Origin: Sipunculus nudus
Lineage: Eukaryota; Annelida; Sipuncula; Golfingiida; Sipunculidae
Length of the DNA: 64,000 nt
Assembly: GCA_026874595.1 (NCBI GenBank)
Contig: CM049309.1
Location: forward strand, 17,192,576-17,256,575
Direction: 5' to 3'
Below are positions 60,242-64,000 of this stretch, one piece after another; positions within the stretch are counted from its first letter, which is position 1; every line of letters begins with the position of its first letter. A program made the position numbers and the translations under genes. Under the pieces are notes generated by a model, which did not search any database, was not told where the DNA came from, and saw only the letters and a list, made by a program, of their open reading frames with translations.

Positions 60242-60680
60242 CCGGTGTGCAGGTTACCCTATTACAGGTAACCCCCCGGTAAATTTCAGACCCCCCCCCC
60301 CCCCCCCCATTTACAGGTTATCCCCTCGCTGATTTAACTAAATGATAATTTCATATGCTTTTAACCCATATTATTATTATATCAAAGATTTAAAGATCGA
60401 ATCATTCCATGAAAAAAATAAAGTTGTCGCAAAATATTAATCAGATTTATTACTCTTAAACTTCAAACTACATGACACTTTATATGCAAGCATAAGATAT
60501 ACAAATATTCAAACTAATTTGTCAAATCAAGAAGAAGAATCTGTGTGAATTTTAAAAACAAACATAAAGAAACAACTACTTTGAAGGAGTAAGCTGTAAA
60601 AGTAGGGGGTAATGTGAAATTGATTTCAACTTGGGGGGGGGGGCTATGTGAAGATGGGGTAATCTAAAATCACTACACCG
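60242..60680. mobile_element. Non-autonomous DNA element with G/C runs
   Basis: The left end CCGGTGTGCAGGTTACCC resembles the reverse complement of the right end, CCGGTGTAGTGATTTTAGAT then TACCCC. Inside are a run of about 18 C near the left and about 11 G near the right, around an AT-rich core. No transposase is encoded. It shares layout and words with 40,905-41,290. Confidence 0.6.
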
Positions 60681-61995
60681 GGCGTATTTAGTTCAGCCGA
60701 TCGTGATTCCATTAGGAATTAGACACTAGACACCAGGCATTATGTTTAATGCATTTGGGGACAACTGCACAGTACGGTAATGTTCATTGTCTTTAAAAAT
60801 TTAAAAGGATTTGATGGAAAAAAAACTCAAGCACTGAACAATCATTCTCGAAAATCAACTTTACATTTTGATAAAACCATTTTACTCCTTTATCATATAA
60901 AGATTTTTTTTTTCAGAATTTTAAAATAAAGAATAGTCCTACCGGCAGTGTTTTATATATATATGTAGAAACCGGGCGTAAAATTAGGTTGAACTTGAGT
61001 TTGGAAGCGTTAGTATATATCTAATACTGATGTTAAATGATATATGCTTTCTAAAACTGAGAGTCGTATAAAGGAAGAATCTTTGGTGAAAATCTGTCCC
61101 TAACAGGCAACTGCAGTATTACCACAGATGAAAACTTTGGAAAACAATACTTTACCAATGTTGACTCTCAACCTAATTTAATTAATTAAGCGTTACAAAT
61201 ATTTCATATCATACGGAACGTATTAATATAAATTGAATGTTATATATTTTCACATTACATATTCATGTGTGAACTGTGAATTAAATTTTTTTCAATCTAC
61301 ACAGAACCAAAGTTGATATCTTCTTTAGAATTTCTCTGCCATGGACAAACAATATTTTATAAAAGGCTACAGGCAATGGAACAAATGGGAAATTCTGTAC
61401 AAGGACGACAAAAGAAGATGTTTATCTTGTCTGCAGCAGAAATTTAAGGAAGCTCCTAGCTATGGATGAACCATTGTTGTATGTCCACAAAAGTAAGAGT
61501 CCCTTTGCCTTCGGGCGGCGATGTTTGAGCCCAAATACTGTGCAGCAGAGCAGAAAAAAAATATACAATTTTCGTGACTGTTAAATAACAGCATGACAGC
61601 TGCGGATAACCAGCAAGGTCATTTGTTATGATTTGCATGTATCTTTGTCAATCCATAGCGTCTCGGAAGGTAGAAGCACAGACAAGTGTTGAGCTAATAA
61701 ATAGCGAGCGGGATTATGTAACTGATAGTTAAATACACATATGGTACCCGTGCAGTTTGTTTCAACCGGAACATGTGCCACAGAGGGTAGGGAGTTACCA
61801 TAACCAGAGCAAATATCAGTTCTTTGATTTCATTTGTTGGCACGGGTATATTTTACATGACCCGAATGCCTGTCAAACCGCACAATGTGTCCCATGGTGA
61901 TAATATTTGACTAGAATCACCCCGATGAAAGACTCGCGTCAACCAATAACTAGGTCAAAATTGCCTTTAAAGCAGCAACAGGAAATATCCTACCC
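60681..61995. other. AT-rich spacer, one weak small frame
   Basis: A plus-strand ATG in good context (CTGCCATGGACA, about 61,339) opens 42 codons, MDKQYFIKGYRQWNKWEILY and onward to PSYG. There is no family match or splice context, so I do not call it a gene. Confidence 0.3.
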
Positions 61996-61999
61996 AGAG

Positions 62000-62850
62000 C
62001 GCTGGATAAGCATGCCAAACACTCATTTTCTACTATTAAAGCCATTTTAACCTTGGATAATGTTAAGGGATATCTCTCCGGGCCGTCATATCCCCTCTCC
62101 CTGATTGCCTCGGGTCTGACATTTACAAAGACATCTAAAAATTTGCTTGGATGTGTGTTGACATGATAAATGTGTCCTCGCGGTCACCTCCTAGAACCTA
62201 GCAACCCCTGACGCTAGCGAAGGCAAATGATATATGCAGCCCTTTGCCACGGGACGCAGTGCAGAAAACAACGGTTCTATAAAGAACGTCTATGGTCGCG
62301 AGGCCGTGTACAAACGGGACCTTTTTTACTTTCGTGCGATTGCTTCTGAGCAAATACCTCGCATAAAGCGACCCCGAAAATTTGAGGAAACTCGTTAGGT
62401 GATAAAAAGCCTGATATTGTTCTAACAAGGCGAATGGTAGAAAGATGAATTACTTTGTGGGGTGCGCCCCCGTGCCCTTTTGTCAGTTCGAGAGGAGTTT
62501 TTGATTGTAGCCGCCAATCGCAGAGATGCTTTTGATAGCCAGAAACGCGGCCCCGTCTAAATTGAACAAAACTGAAAATGACAGTTGTTTGACGTACTAG
62601 CAATGGTAGAGCGGACCCGGTAAATGTAGTGGTAGGCTCTTGTGCCCCCGTCAACCCGCAAGACAACTCTGGTGGGCTACAAATATCTTCTTCACGGTCA
62701 ATGCTACCCCTGTTTGCGAAAGTTGCTGCCCGTAGAATGAGTCCATCGGGAGGTCCGAGGGTATTTCACAGTCTGGCTTTGCGGCAGCCTTTTATCCGCC
62801 ATTTTGGGTGATTCTGTGGCAAACTAATGGATTCTGACAATCCATCCAAA
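62000..62850. promoter_or_regulatory. GC-richer unique block upstream of the gene
   Basis: This block is free of microsatellites, richer in GC and CpG than its surroundings, and lies about 3 kb upstream of the first exon found. A 129-codon minus frame (62,277-62,666) shows no motif. It may hold the promoter or an untranslated first exon of the minus-strand gene. This rests on composition and position only. Confidence 0.3.
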
Positions 62851-64000
62851 CTATGTTGGGTCCATTCCTGTTATTTAGCGTCTATCTGACCTTTTTTCAC
62901 ATGTGTGCCTCGGTAGTCTCGGGAACTGCAGGCCATAAGTTAACCCCCTATGTGAACCTAACAAAGAAATGTGATCAATGCGGGGACCTTCAGTGAACCT
63001 GTAACACCTTTACCCATAGAAATTTGAAGTATTGGGCGACGGTTCTGTTTACCACTGATGTCTAACGCTCGAATATGCCCTGCCTTTCGGCACTTTATAA
63101 TAATTATCAATAACTAAACCCTTCAACTCCGTCTGGGCATTATATTATTAACAAGCCTGAACTAAACTGGACGTTTTAAAATGAAAACCCAGTGATTGTA
63201 GCCTCCAACTGCCTCTCGGCATGATACAATAACCATCAACGCCACAGTGATTCAGTCTTATCTGGGCATTCTCTCATAAAAAAAGAGTAATTTTCTTTCA
63301 ATCCACATTAAAAAAGAAACATTAATTTTCATATTTCTTGACACGTAAACCTTACGTAAAGCTTACAAATAATGAATATGCAAGGGATTCCAGCTATGCA
63401 AACCTAAAATAATATAACTTTGTTAAAAGATCTGTATACTTTTTTATGCTCAGAGTTAATTAATAAAACCTTATCATGCCAATCAATTAAGAATTTCATT
63501 TAAAACGAATCAATCTGGCCGTAGCTTCCTTTTAAATAGACCGATATTTCATTAGCATGCCCACCGAAGGATGAACAATACATTTTGTAGGACTCGTGTT
63601 ATTTTAATGGGTAACCTGGGGTTTATTAAACGACTCCTCACAAATGGAATGCGCTAATAAAAATAGCGCCATCAGAAAAAACAGTATATTTCACTTTATG
63701 CATTGATTCATATTGCAATGGCTATATTCAAAGATGGTTTTGTAATTGATTTGGACTTAGGTTTTTTAGAGACGACTCAGGATTGATTGGTTTCAGGATT
63801 ATCACGACAATGTTTATCAGCAAAATGCCCAACAATAAGTAAAATTTTGTTGATAACCATGAATATGGTTTTTTGTGCATTACATATCACTCTTCAGCGC
63901 TTGTGCGACCTCTAAGCTCATATGGCGCCGTGTAAATTAAAACTGAACACATCTACGTGAACTCTGAGTTTTCGTATATGTTTTTTACACAGATGGATAA
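62851..64000. other. Spacer, no gene seen
   Basis: No exon, RNA gene or clear repeat. The first coding exon of the minus-strand gene could still lie here undetected or beyond the window. Confidence 0.35.

Overview
This window is animal nuclear DNA, not bacterial. It is AT-rich, has no long open reading frames, and is full of (TA)n, (CT)n and (GT)n tracts, tRNA-derived SINEs, decayed LINEs and foldback elements. The only clear gene is split into short exons with canonical splice sites. The repeat style (SINEs with B-box heads, G-run-ended mini-transposons, a repeat built on TTCGCGA words) and the type of gene fit a marine mollusc, probably a bivalve. That assignment is an inference from style, not proven by any single marker.

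One protein-coding gene dominates. It lies on the minus strand from about 59,090 down to 33,011. I traced twelve coding exons whose reading phases join without conflict (142+59+78+174+116+109+244+65+75+98+115+296 nt). They give 522 residues and a stop codon. The first exon, expected to carry the start codon and signal peptide, was not found and may lie beyond 64,000. The protein is cysteine-rich, with repeated C-x-F-P, C-P-F-x-G-G-F, CYQC/YRC/FRC and W-x-E-G motifs. It ends in a Ser/Thr-rich stalk and a short hydrophobic tail that looks like a GPI-anchor signal. I read it as a secreted or cell-surface member of the uncharacterised invertebrate family that Pfam splits into DUF7042 to DUF7045 (named from memory). 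Its function is unknown.

Layout: 1-22,600 holds no gene that I can support. It contains dispersed repeats, a 537-bp hAT-like element with terminal repeats and a likely 8-bp target duplication, two copies of one tRNA-derived SINE family, and a long inverted repeat. 22,700-24,490 is a tandem duplication of about 870 bp, each copy carrying a 27-bp minisatellite. 24,616-27,300 holds two decayed non-LTR retrotransposons in opposite orientation. 27,300-33,000 is repeat-rich spacer with a GC-richer block just 3' of the gene. 33,011-59,090 is the gene. Its introns hold microsatellites, two foldback elements, SINEs, and a 51-bp minisatellite built from the gene's own intron-exon junction. 59,100-64,000 is upstream or first-intron sequence with one mini-transposon and a GC-richer block near 62-62.85 kb.

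The two most unusual things are the uncharacterised surface protein itself and the array of about twelve copies of its 3' splice site beside the exon at 47,058-47,173.
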